Assembly (NCBI GenBank): GCA_016458225.1
Contig: JAEMGR010000019.1
Location: 124,001 to 188,000 of the forward strand
Reading direction: 5' to 3'
Source: Myxococcaceae bacterium JPH2
GTDB lineage: Bacteria; Myxococcota; Myxococcia; Myxococcales; Myxococcaceae
DNA: 64,000 nucleotides
Part shown: in pieces, positions 19,949 through 29,996 of the stretch
Layout of the letters: each line of letters opens with the position of its first letter
Position numbering within the stretch: position 1 is the stretch's first letter
Notes under the pieces: generated by a model
Told to the model about the DNA's origin: nothing
Database searches by the model: none
What the model saw: only the letters and a program-made list of their open reading frames with translations
Made by a program: the position numbers and the translations under genes

Positions 19949-20569
19949 ATGGGCAAGCCCTACCGTCCTAAAGACCACTATTTCCAGAAAGCCAAGCAAG
20001 AAGGGTTGAGGGCGCGGTCCGCCTTCAAGGTGGATGAAATTCTCAAGCGCCTGCCCGTGGTGAAGAAGGGCGGCGCGGTGTTGGACCTGGGGGCCGCGCC
20101 GGGCGGCTTCCTGCAGATTCTGGTGGATGTGGTGGGCCCCACGGGGCGGATCATCGGCGTGGACATCGTCGCCATCCGTCCGTTCTCGCAGAAGTTCGTG
20201 CAGACCGCGGTGCTGGACGTGCTGGCGGACGACTTCGACGCGAAGCTGGCGGCGATGTACGACGGGCCCTTCGACGCGGTCATCTCCGACATGGCGCCCA
20301 AGACGAGCGGCATCAAGGCCACGGACGAGGCGCGCAGCCTGCGGCTCGCGGGCAAGGCACTGGAGGTCGCGGCGACGCGGGGGCGGCCCGGTTCGTCGTT
20401 CGTGGCGAAGGTGTTCATGGGCGGTGACTTCGAGCAGTTCCGCGCGGATGTCCGGACGCACTTCGAGGACGTGAAGATCATTCGTCCCGAGGCCACGCGC
20501 GGCGCCAGCATGGAGGTCTACGTCGTGGGTCTGCGCCGACGCGCCGCCCCGCCCGCGACCGCGACGTGA
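19949..20569 (+). CDS. rlmE: 23S rRNA 2'-O-methyltransferase RlmE (FtsJ)
   Basis: A 206-residue FtsJ-family SAM-dependent methyltransferase that 2'-O-methylates a uridine of the 23S rRNA A-loop. The K-D-K-E catalytic tetrad is complete: K27 ('RSAFK'), D114 ('ISDMAP'), K154 ('FVAKVF') and E189 ('GASMEVYVVG'). The SAM loop 'VLDLGAAPGGFLQIL' is intact. The ATG at 19949 matches the family start; a GTG 21 nt upstream in frame is possible. Confidence 0.95.
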   Translation: MGKPYRPKDHYFQKAKQEGLRARSAFKVDEILKRLPVVKKGGAVLDLGAAPGGFLQILVDVVGPTGRIIGVDIVAIRPFSQKFVQTAVLDVLADDFDAKLAAMYDGPFDAVISDMAPKTSGIKATDEARSLRLAGKALEVAATRGRPGSSFVAKVFMGGDFEQFRADVRTHFEDVKIIRPEATRGASMEVYVVGLRRRAAPPATAT

Positions 20570-20618
20570 CACGCGCGAGGGAACGCACGAGGGCCCGGCA
20601 GCGTCTAGAGTGCCGGCC

Positions 20619-23600
20619 ATGTTCGAATTCCCGCGCCTAGGGGCGCTCGTCTCGACGCTGTCTCTCCTCTTGCTCGTGTTGTGCTCGGCGCCTGCTGCGG
20701 CGCAGGGGGGCGCCCCTCCGACGTGGGGGACCATCGAGCAACAGGTCCGGGATCAAAAGCTGGAGGCCGCGGCCAAAGGCACCGAGGCCCGGCTCGCTCA
20801 GGCCAAGGCCCGCGCCGATGAAGCGGAGTGGACGCGCGCGCTCGTGCGCACGGTGCAGCTGCGCACGGCGCTGCATGGCTACGAGACGGCGGTGCGGTTC
20901 CTTCGCGAGCAGCCCTGGCCCAAGGGCGTGCTGTCCCGCGCGACGCTGAACCTCGTCTACGCGAACGCGCTCGTCACCTATGCGAGCGCCTACAGCTGGG
21001 AGGTTCGCCAGCGTGAGCAGGTGACCTCCACCGGTCCCGTGGACCTCAAGTCCTGGACACACGCGCAGATCCTCACCGAGGCGAACCGCGCCTATGCGGA
21101 CGTCTGGAAGGAGCGCGAGGCGCTGGGCGCTGAGTCGGTGAAGGCGCTGGCCGAGTACATCGAGCCGAACACGTACCCCGCTGGCATCCGCTCCACGCTG
21201 CGCGACGCCGTGACGTACCTGTGGGTGGGCCTGCTGGCGGACAGCAGCAACTGGCTCCCCGACCAATCCAACGAGGTGTTCCGGTTGGACCCCAAGACGC
21301 TGCTGGAGCAGTCGCCCTCGGTGGCGATGTTGGACCCCGCGGTCCATCCGCTGGTGAAGGTGACCTCGTTGTTGGGGGACCTGGAGGCGTGGCACCGCGC
21401 GGGTGGGCGGCGCGAGGCGACGCTGGAGGCCCGGCTGAAGCGCTACGAGATTCTCCACTCGAACTTCAGCGAGGCCGAGGACAAGGCGCGCGTGCGCCGT
21501 CACCTCGCCGCGTTTTTGCCCGGCTTCCGCGACACCGCGTGGTGGGCCATGGGGCAGGGGCAGCTCGCGGACTTCGAGAACGCGGCGGACCACGGCGTGC
21601 GCGCGCATGCGCTGGCGGCCGAGTGCGCCGCGGCCTATCCGGAGTCTGTGGGCGGCGAGCGGTGCCTGACGCTGCAGAAGTCCATGGAGGCGCCGACCTA
21701 CGCGCTCGAGGCCATGCGCTCGGATGGCGCGGGGAAGCGCTCGCTGGAAGTCACGCATCGCAACCTCCCCACGTTGTACTTCCGCGCGTTCGCGCTCGAC
21801 GTCGACAAGCAGCTCTCCAAGGTGGATGACTACAACCTCCTGCCGTATGGGGATTCGCTGCGGCACCTCATCGAGACGCAGCGGCCCGTGGCCACGTGGA
21901 GCACCGCGCTGCCCGCGACGACGGACTTTCGCGACCACCGCACGTTCGTGGCGCCGCCCCTGACGAAGCCAGGGACCTATGTCATCGCGGCCTCTGCTCG
22001 CGAGGACTTCAAGGCGAAGGGCAATCGGGTGCTGAGCGTCGCGTTCACGGTGACGCCGTGGGTCCTCATCTCGCGCATGGAGAATGGGACGCGCTTGAGC
22101 GCGCGCGTCGTGGACGGCGCGACGGGGAAGCCCGTCTCGGAGGTGGAGCTGCGGTTGGTGCTCGCGGACTACCGTCAGGGCTTCCGCGAGGTGGCGACGC
22201 GGCGCACGGATCCTCGGGGCGAGGCCACCTTCGAGTCGCCCGAGGGGCTCCAGTTCCGAGGCTTCTTCCTGGTCGCCGGACGTGGGCCGGATGCGCTGGT
22301 GAACTTCGGCAGCATTTCGTTCCAGCAGGAGCGGCCGCCCGAGTCCGATGAGTTGCGCACGCTGGTGTTCACCGACCGAAGCATCTACCGCCCGACCCAG
22401 AAGGTGTCGTGGAAGGTCGTGTCCTTCAGGGGCCGGGGAGATCAGGCGCGCTATCAGACGCAGCCGGATGCGCGGGTGACGGTGTCCCTGATGGATCCCA
22501 ACTACCAGGTCGTGGAGACGCGCGAGGTGCGCACCAACGGATTCGGCTCGGTGGCGGGGGAGTTCACCATCCCCACGGGCCGCGTGCTGGGGGCATGGCA
22601 GGTGTCGACGGATCCCGCCGGGACCGCGACGATCCGCGTGGAGGAGTACAAGCGGCCCACGTTCGAGGTGACGCTGAAGGACGCGGACGGCTCGCTGCGC
22701 CTCAACCGGCCGGCCACATTCCAGGGCGAGGCCCGCTATTACTTCGGCCTGCCCGTGGCGAGCGGCACGGTGCGCTGGCGTGTGTCGCGCGAGCCTGTGC
22801 TCCCTTGGTGGTGGTTCTGGAGCGGCTTCGGTCGCGTGAATACGCAGCCGCAGGTGGTGGCGTCGGGCACGTCCGCGCTGGGTGACGATGGCTCGTTCAA
22901 GGTCACCTTCACGCCCGAGGCGGATGAGCGCTCGGCCCGCTCCCCTGAGCTGTCGTGGCGGTATCGCGTGGAGGCCGATGCGACGGACGAGGGCGGCGAG
23001 ACGCGCTCGGCCAGTCGCGCTTTCCGGCTGGGCTTCGTCGCGGTCGAAGGGCGCGTGGATACGGACGAGGGCTTCATCCGCGAGGGATCGACCCCCGAGG
23101 TGCGCCTCATGCGCTCCACGTTGGATGGGACGCCGCTCGCGGGCGCTGGACGTTGGCGCCTGGTGGCGCTCAAGCAGCCCGCGACTCCGGTGCTGCCCGC
23201 GGAGGAGCCGATGACTCCCGCGACGGCGGTCGACACGAAGGACCCCGACGTGGTGGTGACACCCACGCCGGGGGATGCCCTGCGCCCGCGGTGGGCCGAG
23301 CCCGGCTCGGCCGAGGGCAGCCTGCATGCGTGGGCGGATGGCGCGGAGCAGGCGCAAGGCAACGTGCAGCACGGCGCGGATGGCGTGGCGCGGGTGAAGC
23401 TGCCCGCGCTGCGGCCCGGCGCCTACCGTCTGCACTACGAGACGTTGGATGCCTTCGGTCAGAAGTTCACCACCGCGAAGGAGCTGCTGGTCGCGGGGGA
23501 CCGCGCGCCCATCGCGCTCCCGTCGTTCCTGTCGCTCGAGCACCCTTCGGTTCGCGTGGGGGAGGTCGCGCGGTTGCTGGCCTTCTCCGGCTTCGAGGGT

Positions 23601-26600
23601 CAGCCGATGGTGCTGGAGCTGTACCAGGGCGAACGCCGCATCGAGCGGCGCGAGCTGACGGGCGGCAGGTCACCCGCCGTGGTGGAGATTCCCGTGACGG
23701 AGGCGCTCCGTGGCGGCTTCACGGCGGTGCTCTCCACGGTGCGGGATTGGCAGTTCATGCACACCTCGCAGACGGTGCTCGTGCCCTATGACAACAAGGA
23801 GCTGAGCGTCGAGTTCGCCACGTTCCGGGACACGCTGCGCCCGGGCGCGAAGGAGACCTTCCGCGTGAGCGTGAAGGGGCCGAAGGGCGCGAAGGTGGAG
23901 GCGGGCGCCGCCGAGCTGCTCGCCTATATGTACGATCAGTCGTTGGACCTGTTTGGCCCGCACCAGCCGCCCGCCGTCGCGGACCTGTACCCGCAGCGCG
24001 CGGGGTGGGTGGGCTTTGGCTCCACGCTGGGGCAGATGTCCGCGTCCTGGGCCTTCGACTCGGGCCTGGGGAGCATTCCTTCCTGGTCACCTCCTGAGCC
24101 GGATCGGCTGCGCTTCGAGGAGGGGTATGGCATCGGCGGTCCGGGCCAGCGGTACAGCGGGCTCGTCAGCGGCACCCTGGGAGGCGTTCGCCGAAAGGCG
24201 ATGCGCTCGGCGGATTCCGAGTTCGCGCGCGCCCCGGGCGCTCCGCCGCCTCCTCCCGCGCCTCCTGGGGAGGTGCGCGAGGAGTCGCGTGCCGCCGCGC
24301 TGGCAGGGGATGAATCGGCTGTCGCGACCAACGCCAAGTCGGCCGGCGGCGCGTCCGCCCAGGCGGCGCCCGCGGTGGCGATGCGCTCTCGCTTCGAGGA
24401 GACGGCCTTCTGGATTCCGCAGGTGCTCACCGGGCCGGACGGCTCGGCGTCCCTGGAGTTCACCGTCCCCGACTCGGTGACGGCCTGGAGCGTCTGGGTG
24501 CACGCGCTCACGCGGGACCTGAAGGGCGGCTCGGTGCAGCGCACCACGCGAAGCGTGAAGGAACTCATGGTGCGTCCTTACGTTCCGCGCTTCCTGCGCG
24601 AGGGCGACAGCGCGGTGCTGGAGGTCGTGGTGAACAACGCCTCGACGCAGCCGCAGCAGGGCACCCTCACGCTCGACATCTTGGATCCGGAGACGCAGAA
24701 GGGATTGCTCGCGGACTTCGGCGTCTCGAATCCGAGCCAGTCGTTCACCGTGGCGCCCGGCAAGGGGACGCACCTGCGCTTCGCGCTCACCACGCCCACG
24801 CGGGTGGGTCCCGTGGCCTTCCGCGTCGTGGCCCGCACGGCGGGCTTCAGTGACGGGGAGCTGCGTCCGTTGCCCGTGCTGCCCGGCCGCATGCACCTGG
24901 CGCAGTCGCGCTTCGTCACGCTGCACGGCAAGGACAAGAAGGTGATGACCTTCGACGATCTGCGCAAGGCAGATGACCCCTCGCGCGTGAACGAGCAGTT
25001 GGTCGTCACGGTGGACACGCAGCTCTTCTACTCCGCGCTCCAGGCGCTGCCGTACCTGGTGAACTACCCCTACGAGTGCACGGAGCAGACGCTCAATCGC
25101 TTCGTGTCGTCGGGCATCCTCTCCAGCCTGTACAGCCGCTATCCCGCGGTCGCGACGATGGCGAAGAAGCTGAGCCAGCGGCCGACCCGCTTCGAGACCT
25201 GGGACGCGGTGGATCCCAACCGGAAGATGGCCCTGGAGGAGACGCCCTGGCTGCAGACGGCTCGGGGGGGCGAAGAGTCCGAGGGCGAGCTGGTGCGCGT
25301 GTTGGATCCCCGCGTGGCCAACGCGGAGCGCGCGGCGGCCATGGACCGACTGGTCAAGTCGCAGACCTCGAGTGGCGGCTTCCCCTGGTGGCCGGGCGGA
25401 CCGCCGTCTCCGTACATGACGCTGTACATCGTGCACGGCCTGTCGCGCGCGATGGAGTACGGCGTGGAGGTTCCGCAGGACATGACCCAGCGCGCCTGGG
25501 GCTACCTGGCCCGGCACTTCCGCGAGGAGTACGCCAGCAAGCTCATGAAGAAGGACACGGGCTGGGAGTTCCTCACGTTCCTCAACTACACGGCCTCGGC
25601 GTACCCGGATTCGAACTACACGGGACAAGCGCTCACGACCGCCGAGCGCCAGCGCATCCTCGACTTCAGCTTCAAGCACTGGAAGGAGCACTCGCCGTAC
25701 CTCAAGGGCTACCTCGCGCTGACGCTGCACCGCTCGCGGCGGGAGAAGGACGCGCAGCGCGTCTGGGACAGCGTGATGGACTCGGCGAAGACGAGCGAGG
25801 AACTCGGGACGTACTGGGCTCCGGAGGACCGAGGCTGGCTCTGGTACAACGACACCACCGAGTCCCACGCCTTCGCGCTGGGCACGCTGATGGAGCTGCG
25901 CCCGAAGGACGCGCGTCGCGACGGACTGGTGCAGTGGCTGCTGCTCGACAAGAAGCTCAACCACTGGAAGTCCACGCGCGCCACCGCGGAGGCGCTCTAC
26001 GCTCTCGTGAAGTACCTGGAGGCGGAAGGAGCGCTGGGCGTGCGCGAGGATGCCCGCGTGACGGTGGGGCCGAAGGTGGTGGAGATGGCCTTCTCTCCCG
26101 AGGAGTACACGGGGAAGAAGAACCAGGTCGTGCTCCAGGGCCCCGAGGTCTCCGCCGCGACCGCGACGACGGTGGTGGAGAAGACGACGCCGGGCTTCGC
26201 GTTCGCCTCGACGACGTGGAGCTTCTCCACGGAGAAGCTGCCCGAGGAGGAGCGCGGGGACTTCTTCCACGTGTCGCGTCGCTACTTCCGCCGAGTGCAC
26301 GAGGGCCGCGAGGCCACGTTGAAGCCGCTGGAGGAGGGCGCGGTGCTCCAGCCCGGTGACGAGGTGGAGGTGCAACTGTCCCTGCGCGCCAAGCACGCGG
26401 CGGAGTACGTGCACCTGAGAGACCCCCGGGCCGCCGGCCTGGAGCCCGAGAACGCCCAGTCCCGCCACAAGTGGGACCTGGGAATCGTCTGGTACGAGGA
26501 GACGCGCGACTCGGGGACGAACTTCTTCTTCGAGTGGCTGCCGGCCGGTGAGTACACCTTCAAGTACCGGCTGCGCGCCAACATGGCCGGCACGTTCCGG

Positions 26601-26690
26601 GTGAGCCCCGCCACGGTCCAGTCCATGTACGCGCCGGAGTTCACCGCCTACTCGACGGGTGCTCGCCTGACGGTGGCGCCGAGCAAGTAG
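20619..26690 (+). CDS. Giant alpha-2-macroglobulin-like protein with CxEQ thioester motif
   Basis: A 2023-residue exported protein with a signal peptide ending near 'APAAAQ' and no lipobox. An N-terminal helical region (about 30-430) precedes the macroglobulin domains; 'FTDRSIYRPTQKVSWKVVSF' near residue 590 is the typical MG3-like block. A disordered Pro/Ala-rich stretch (about 1190-1255) sits where the bait region belongs. 'YECTEQTLNRF' (C1487-Q1490) is the thioester motif and starts the alpha/alpha toroid domain. In eukaryotes and E. coli such proteins trap proteases after bait cleavage, with the thioester bonding to the attacker. In a predatory bacterium it could guard against its own or prey proteases. 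No PbpC-type gene is next to it. ATG at 20619 is preferred over GTG at 20610. Confidence 0.9.
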   Translation: MFEFPRLGALVSTLSLLLLVLCSAPAAAQGGAPPTWGTIEQQVRDQKLEAAAKGTEARLAQAKARADEAEWTRALVRTVQLRTALHGYETAVRFLREQPWPKGVLSRATLNLVYANALVTYASAYSWEVRQREQVTSTGPVDLKSWTHAQILTEANRAYADVWKEREALGAESVKALAEYIEPNTYPAGIRSTLRDAVTYLWVGLLADSSNWLPDQSNEVFRLDPKTLLEQSPSVAMLDPAVHPLVKVTSLLGDLEAWHRAGGRREATLEARLKRYEILHSNFSEAEDKARVRRHLAAFLPGFRDTAWWAMGQGQLADFENAADHGVRAHALAAECAAAYPESVGGERCLTLQKSMEAPTYALEAMRSDGAGKRSLEVTHRNLPTLYFRAFALDVDKQLSKVDDYNLLPYGDSLRHLIETQRPVATWSTALPATTDFRDHRTFVAPPLTKPGTYVIAASAREDFKAKGNRVLSVAFTVTPWVLISRMENGTRLSARVVDGATGKPVSEVELRLVLADYRQGFREVATRRTDPRGEATFESPEGLQFRGFFLVAGRGPDALVNFGSISFQQERPPESDELRTLVFTDRSIYRPTQKVSWKVVSFRGRGDQARYQTQPDARVTVSLMDPNYQVVETREVRTNGFGSVAGEFTIPTGRVLGAWQVSTDPAGTATIRVEEYKRPTFEVTLKDADGSLRLNRPATFQGEARYYFGLPVASGTVRWRVSREPVLPWWWFWSGFGRVNTQPQVVASGTSALGDDGSFKVTFTPEADERSARSPELSWRYRVEADATDEGGETRSASRAFRLGFVAVEGRVDTDEGFIREGSTPEVRLMRSTLDGTPLAGAGRWRLVALKQPATPVLPAEEPMTPATAVDTKDPDVVVTPTPGDALRPRWAEPGSAEGSLHAWADGAEQAQGNVQHGADGVARVKLPALRPGAYRLHYETLDAFGQKFTTAKELLVAGDRAPIALPSFLSLEHPSVRVGEVARLLAFSGFEGQPMVLELYQGERRIERRELTGGRSPAVVEIPVTEALRGGFTAVLSTVRDWQFMHTSQTVLVPYDNKELSVEFATFRDTLRPGAKETFRVSVKGPKGAKVEAGAAELLAYMYDQSLDLFGPHQPPAVADLYPQRAGWVGFGSTLGQMSASWAFDSGLGSIPSWSPPEPDRLRFEEGYGIGGPGQRYSGLVSGTLGGVRRKAMRSADSEFARAPGAPPPPPAPPGEVREESRAAALAGDESAVATNAKSAGGASAQAAPAVAMRSRFEETAFWIPQVLTGPDGSASLEFTVPDSVTAWSVWVHALTRDLKGGSVQRTTRSVKELMVRPYVPRFLREGDSAVLEVVVNNASTQPQQGTLTLDILDPETQKGLLADFGVSNPSQSFTVAPGKGTHLRFALTTPTRVGPVAFRVVARTAGFSDGELRPLPVLPGRMHLAQSRFVTLHGKDKKVMTFDDLRKADDPSRVNEQLVVTVDTQLFYSALQALPYLVNYPYECTEQTLNRFVSSGILSSLYSRYPAVATMAKKLSQRPTRFETWDAVDPNRKMALEETPWLQTARGGEESEGELVRVLDPRVANAERAAAMDRLVKSQTSSGGFPWWPGGPPSPYMTLYIVHGLSRAMEYGVEVPQDMTQRAWGYLARHFREEYASKLMKKDTGWEFLTFLNYTASAYPDSNYTGQALTTAERQRILDFSFKHWKEHSPYLKGYLALTLHRSRREKDAQRVWDSVMDSAKTSEELGTYWAPEDRGWLWYNDTTESHAFALGTLMELRPKDARRDGLVQWLLLDKKLNHWKSTRATAEALYALVKYLEAEGALGVREDARVTVGPKVVEMAFSPEEYTGKKNQVVLQGPEVSAATATTVVEKTTPGFAFASTTWSFSTEKLPEEERGDFFHVSRRYFRRVHEGREATLKPLEEGAVLQPGDEVEVQLSLRAKHAAEYVHLRDPRAAGLEPENAQSRHKWDLGIVWYEETRDSGTNFFFEWLPAGEYTFKYRLRANMAGTFRVSPATVQSMYAPEFTAYSTGARLTVAPSK

Positions 26691-26702
26691 TTCGACCGTG
26701 GC

Positions 26703-26737
26703 GCGCGCCGGTCCCCCGCGAGGGTGGGGCGGCGCGC
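26703..26737. terminator. Shared hairpin terminator
   Basis: Arms GCGCGCCG and CGGCGCGC with an inner CCCC/GGGG pairing, 13 nt after the macroglobulin stop and 8 bp from the end of the convergent EndoU-like gene. It probably ends both transcripts. Confidence 0.55.
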
Positions 26738-26744
26738 TCCCGGC

Positions 26745-27830
26745 TCACTCCGAGCAGGTCGGGGCTTCGTCGGTGGGGTAGAGCGACGCGATGCCGTAGG
26801 TGCCGTTGCGCGTGCCACACCAGATGCGCCACGCCGAGCCACCGAGGTCCGGTGCGCTGTACACGCCGCCTTCCTTCTTCGCGCCACCGCGCGCGCAGCA
26901 CCGGACGAAGGCGCGCGTCCCGATGGCCGCGATGCTCACGGCGTCTTGCGTGCGCTGGAAGCCGCCCATCCGCTTCTCACCGCAGGACCACGGCGCCACG
27001 CCCCGGAAGGTGATGCGGTACTGCCCACCCTGGAGGGCATTGCCGCCGCGCGCCGGGCCGCCGTAGCAAAGCTTTCCTTCGGCCTCGAGCTGCGCGTACC
27101 TCGGCAGGAAGTGCAGTCCCCCAATGGGGCCGCGCTCCCAGTCGTCTCCGCAGAACACGTGCGTGAAGGCATTGCGCGGGCCGGTGCTCACCCAGAGGCT
27201 CGTGAGCCACTCGATGTCCGCCTGCTTCGAGCCCGCGCGACCCGCGGCGGAGAGCGCGCGTTGGATCCGCGCGTCATCATGGTGCCGGGCGAAGAAGCGC
27301 TGCACGTCGCCCGCGCTCACGCTGACGTCCGGGCGCGCGGGGCACATGTCGAGCACCTCCCGGTCCAACGGGGAGAGCGTCGGAGGTGCCGTGAAGAGGG
27401 GCGCGTGTTCGCACGTCGTCGCGCAGCCCGTGGCGCCTTTCCAGCTCGGGGGCGCGGAAGGCTCCTGTCGCTTCTCTTCGGCCGCGGGGCTGCGTTGCCC
27501 GGACCCCTGCATCGCGGAGTTCGCATGGTCCGCGGCCACGAGCGCCTTGGCGCCCACGGAGGGCGTCACGTCCGGAGTCGGTGCGCCATCGCAGCGCACC
27601 CAGCCCTCGGCGGTGGGGCCCTTCAGCTTGCACCACGCGCGATTGGGGCCCCCCTTCTTGATGAGGGGATAGGAGACGCCGGGCTCCACGGTGAAGACGA
27701 CGGTCTTCGACTCGGGCTGCTCCACCGCGTCTTCGGGGACCTCCGACACGAAGGCCCCGGAGGCCCACGCGGGGAGCGCGAGGAGGACGAGGACCGAGAC
27801 ACAGGCGGACAGCGGCAGGGACACGCGCAT
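26745..27830 (-). CDS. Secreted EndoU-like nuclease domain protein
   Basis: A 361-residue protein with a signal peptide ending at 'PAWASGA'. Residues 43-82 look like an SH3-type beta domain ('TVEPGVSYPLIKKGGPNRAWCKLKGPTAEGWVRC'). A low-complexity linker follows. The C-terminal region has the EndoU pattern: 'FTHVFCGDDW' with His224, then 'GGLHFLPRY' with His240, matching the paired active-site histidines of XendoU-type endoribonucleases (H-V-F ... G-x-H). The third catalytic residue (Lys) is not certain; K252, K286 and others are candidates. It has many cysteines, as expected outside the cell. EndoU enzymes cut RNA at uridines. I infer the family from motifs only. Confidence 0.65.
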   Translation of the reverse strand: MRVSLPLSACVSVLVLLALPAWASGAFVSEVPEDAVEQPESKTVVFTVEPGVSYPLIKKGGPNRAWCKLKGPTAEGWVRCDGAPTPDVTPSVGAKALVAADHANSAMQGSGQRSPAAEEKRQEPSAPPSWKGATGCATTCEHAPLFTAPPTLSPLDREVLDMCPARPDVSVSAGDVQRFFARHHDDARIQRALSAAGRAGSKQADIEWLTSLWVSTGPRNAFTHVFCGDDWERGPIGGLHFLPRYAQLEAEGKLCYGGPARGGNALQGGQYRITFRGVAPWSCGEKRMGGFQRTQDAVSIAAIGTRAFVRCCARGGAKKEGGVYSAPDLGGSAWRIWCGTRNGTYGIASLYPTDEAPTCSE

Positions 27831-27878
27831 GGCGCATCCCAGCCTAGCGCAACTCCGCGCTGACTCTCGGCGCGGGGC

Positions 27879-29141
27879 TCAGGCCAGCTTGACCCGCGCG
27901 GCCTTCAGCCTGCCCACCTGCACGGTGTACTCGCCGGCGCCCAGCTCCGCCTTGGGGTCCGTCACCTTCTCGCCGTTGACCCGGACACCGCCCTGGGCCA
28001 TCAGTTTGCGCGCCTCGGTGGCCGAGGCCACCAGCTTCGTCTCGGGCAGCACCTTGATGACGGGCATCTTCTCGACGCCCGCGAGCGACAGCTCGAAGAG
28101 GGGCAGGTCCTCCGTGGACAGCTCCTTCTTGGCGAAGCGCTTCTCGAAGTCCTCGGCGGCCTTGCGTCCCGCCTCGGTGCCCTGGAAGCGCGCGGCCATC
28201 TCCTCCGCGAAGCCCGTCTTGGCCGCCTTGGGGTGCACCTCGCCGCGCTGCACCTTCGCGCGCAGCTCGTGCACTTCCTTCAGCGGCATCGACGACAGCA
28301 GCTCGTAGTACCGCCACATCAGGTCGTCGGTGATGCTCATCAACTTGCCGAAGATCTGCTCGGCCGGCTCGTTGATGCCCACGTAGTTGTCCAGGCTCTT
28401 GGACATCTTGTCGCCGACAATCTTTCCGTCGACGAGCTTCGCGCTGAGCCCCTCGAGGATGGGGCCGGTCATGATGACCTGCGGCTCCATGCCTTCTTCC
28501 TTCATGAGCTGCCGGCCCACGAGCAGGTTGAAGAGCTGATCCGTCGCGCCCAGCTCCACGTCCGCCTTGAGCGCCACTGAGTCCCAGCCCTGCAAGAGCG
28601 GGTAGAGGAACTCGTGGATGGCGATGGAGAGGTTGTCGCGGAAGCGCTTCTTGAAGTCGTCGCGCTCCAGCATGCGCTGCACCGAGTAGCGCGAGGCGAG
28701 CTTGATCATCCCCTCGGTGCCGAGCTGATCGAGCCACTCGGAGTTGAAGCGGACCACCGTCTTGTCCGGGTCCAACACCTTGAAGACCTGCTGCTTGTAC
28801 GTCTCCGCGTTCGTCTTCACCTCGTCGCGGGTGAGGGCTGGGCGCGTGGTGTTCTTCCCCGTGGGGTCGCCGATGAGCGCGGTGAAGTCACCGATGAGGA
28901 ACACCACCGTGTGGCCGAACTCCTGGAACCGCCGCATGCGCGTGAGCAGCAGCGAGTGGCCCAGGTGGAGGTCCGGACGGCTGGGGTCGAAGCCCGCCTT
29001 GATGATGAGCGGCTTGCCCTTCTCATACGAGCGCTGGAGCTTCTTCTTCAGGTCCTCGGGCACCTGGAGATCCACGGTGCCTCGGGTGACTTCTTCGAAC
29101 TGCTCCTCGGGGGTGGCCTTGCGCAGCGCGTCCGGATTCAT
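27879..29141 (-). CDS. tyrS: Tyrosyl-tRNA synthetase
   Basis: A 420-residue class I aminoacyl-tRNA synthetase. The HIGH-type motif is 'HLGH' (59-62) and the KMSKS loop is at 245-249. '[14 protein letters not shown]' and '[14 protein letters not shown]' are TyrRS-specific. A C-terminal S4 RNA-binding domain follows ('[17 protein letters not shown]'). It belongs to the shorter TyrZ-like type common in delta-proteobacteria. It charges tRNA-Tyr in the cytoplasm. Confidence 0.97.
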   Translation of the reverse strand: MNPDALRKATPEEQFEEVTRGTVDLQVPEDLKKKLQRSYEKGKPLIIKAGFDPSRPDLHLGHSLLLTRMRRFQEFGHTVVFLIGDFTALIGDPTGKNTTRPALTRDEVKTNAETYKQQVFKVLDPDKTVVRFNSEWLDQLGTEGMIKLASRYSVQRMLERDDFKKRFRDNLSIAIHEFLYPLLQGWDSVALKADVELGATDQLFNLLVGRQLMKEEGMEPQVIMTGPILEGLSAKLVDGKIVGDKMSKSLDNYVGINEPAEQIFGKLMSITDDLMWRYYELLSSMPLKEVHELRAKVQRGEVHPKAAKTGFAEEMAARFQGTEAGRKAAEDFEKRFAKKELSTEDLPLFELSLAGVEKMPVIKVLPETKLVASATEARKLMAQGGVRVNGEKVTDPKAELGAGEYTVQVGRLKAARVKLA

Positions 29142-29204
29142 GGCGCGGCGGACGTTACCTGAAAGCCCTCCCGAAGCGACGGACTTCCCGCGCGCTCCAT
29201 GGGC

Positions 29205-29996
29205 TCAGGTTCCGGGCAGACGCTCGCGAACGCGCTCGATGCCCCGCGCGAGTCCAGTGGCATCGTCGATGTCCACCACCACACCTTGCAGGTACACGAG
29301 CCCGGTGGCCACCTCATGGGGCATCCGGCGCTCGGTGACGAAGCGCTCCACGGACTGCTCCTTGCGGACCCCGATGACCGAGTCGAGCGGGCCACACATG
29401 CCCACGTCCGTGATGAACGCTGTTCCTCCAGGGAGCACGCGCTCGTCCGCGGTCTGCACATGCGTGTGCGTGCCCACCACGGCGGACACGCGGCCATCCA
29501 GGTACACGCCCATGGCGTTCTTTTCGCTGGTGGCCTCGCAGTGCATGTCCACCAGGATGCAGGGCGTCTGCTGGCGCAGCCCTTCGACCAACCCCTGCGC
29601 GACGAGGAAGGGGTTGTCGAGCGGCTTCATGAAGACGCGCCCCTCCAGGTTGATGACCCCCAGGGACCGTCCGTCGGGCAAGCGCACCAGGCCGTGTCCC
29701 AGGCCCGGCGTCCCCTTGGGGTAGTTGGCCGGACGCAGCAGCAGGTCCGGGTGCTCCTGGATCCACGGGAGGATCTGCTTCTTGCTCCAGAAGTGATTGC
29801 CGCTGGTCAGCAGCCGCACGCCGCTGGCGAGCAGCGCCTCGGCCGTCTCCGGGGTCATGCCGGCGCCCAGGTCGCTGTTCTCCGCGTTGGCGATGGCGAC
29901 GTCCACGCCATGCCGCGAGAGCAGCCCCGGAAGGAGCGTCTGGATCGCCTCGACTCCCGGGCGGCCCATCACATCTCCCATGAAGAGGACCTTCAC
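29205..29996 (-). CDS. YmdB-family metallophosphoesterase (TIGR00282)
   Basis: A 263-residue dinuclear metal phosphodiesterase. 'FMGDVMGRPG' gives the first Asp; 'ANAENS', 'TSGNHFW', 'DMHCEATSEKNAMG' and 'GTHTHVQTADE' give the remaining ligands and match the family along its whole length. Bacillus YmdB hydrolyses 2',3'-cyclic nucleotides and affects biofilm and motility decisions. It overlaps the cyclo-ligase gene (ATGA at 29993-29996), so the two are co-translated. Confidence 0.92.
   Translation of the reverse strand: MKVLFMGDVMGRPGVEAIQTLLPGLLSRHGVDVAIANAENSDLGAGMTPETAEALLASGVRLLTSGNHFWSKKQILPWIQEHPDLLLRPANYPKGTPGLGHGLVRLPDGRSLGVINLEGRVFMKPLDNPFLVAQGLVEGLRQQTPCILVDMHCEATSEKNAMGVYLDGRVSAVVGTHTHVQTADERVLPGGTAFITDVGMCGPLDSVIGVRKEQSVERFVTERRMPHEVATGLVYLQGVVVDIDDATGLARGIERVRERLPGT

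Noticed and set aside
20637-26468. Two long open frames (968 and 793 codons) opposite the macroglobulin gene
   Set aside because: Same antisense shadow effect; no domain, and they cover a continuous 2023-residue gene.
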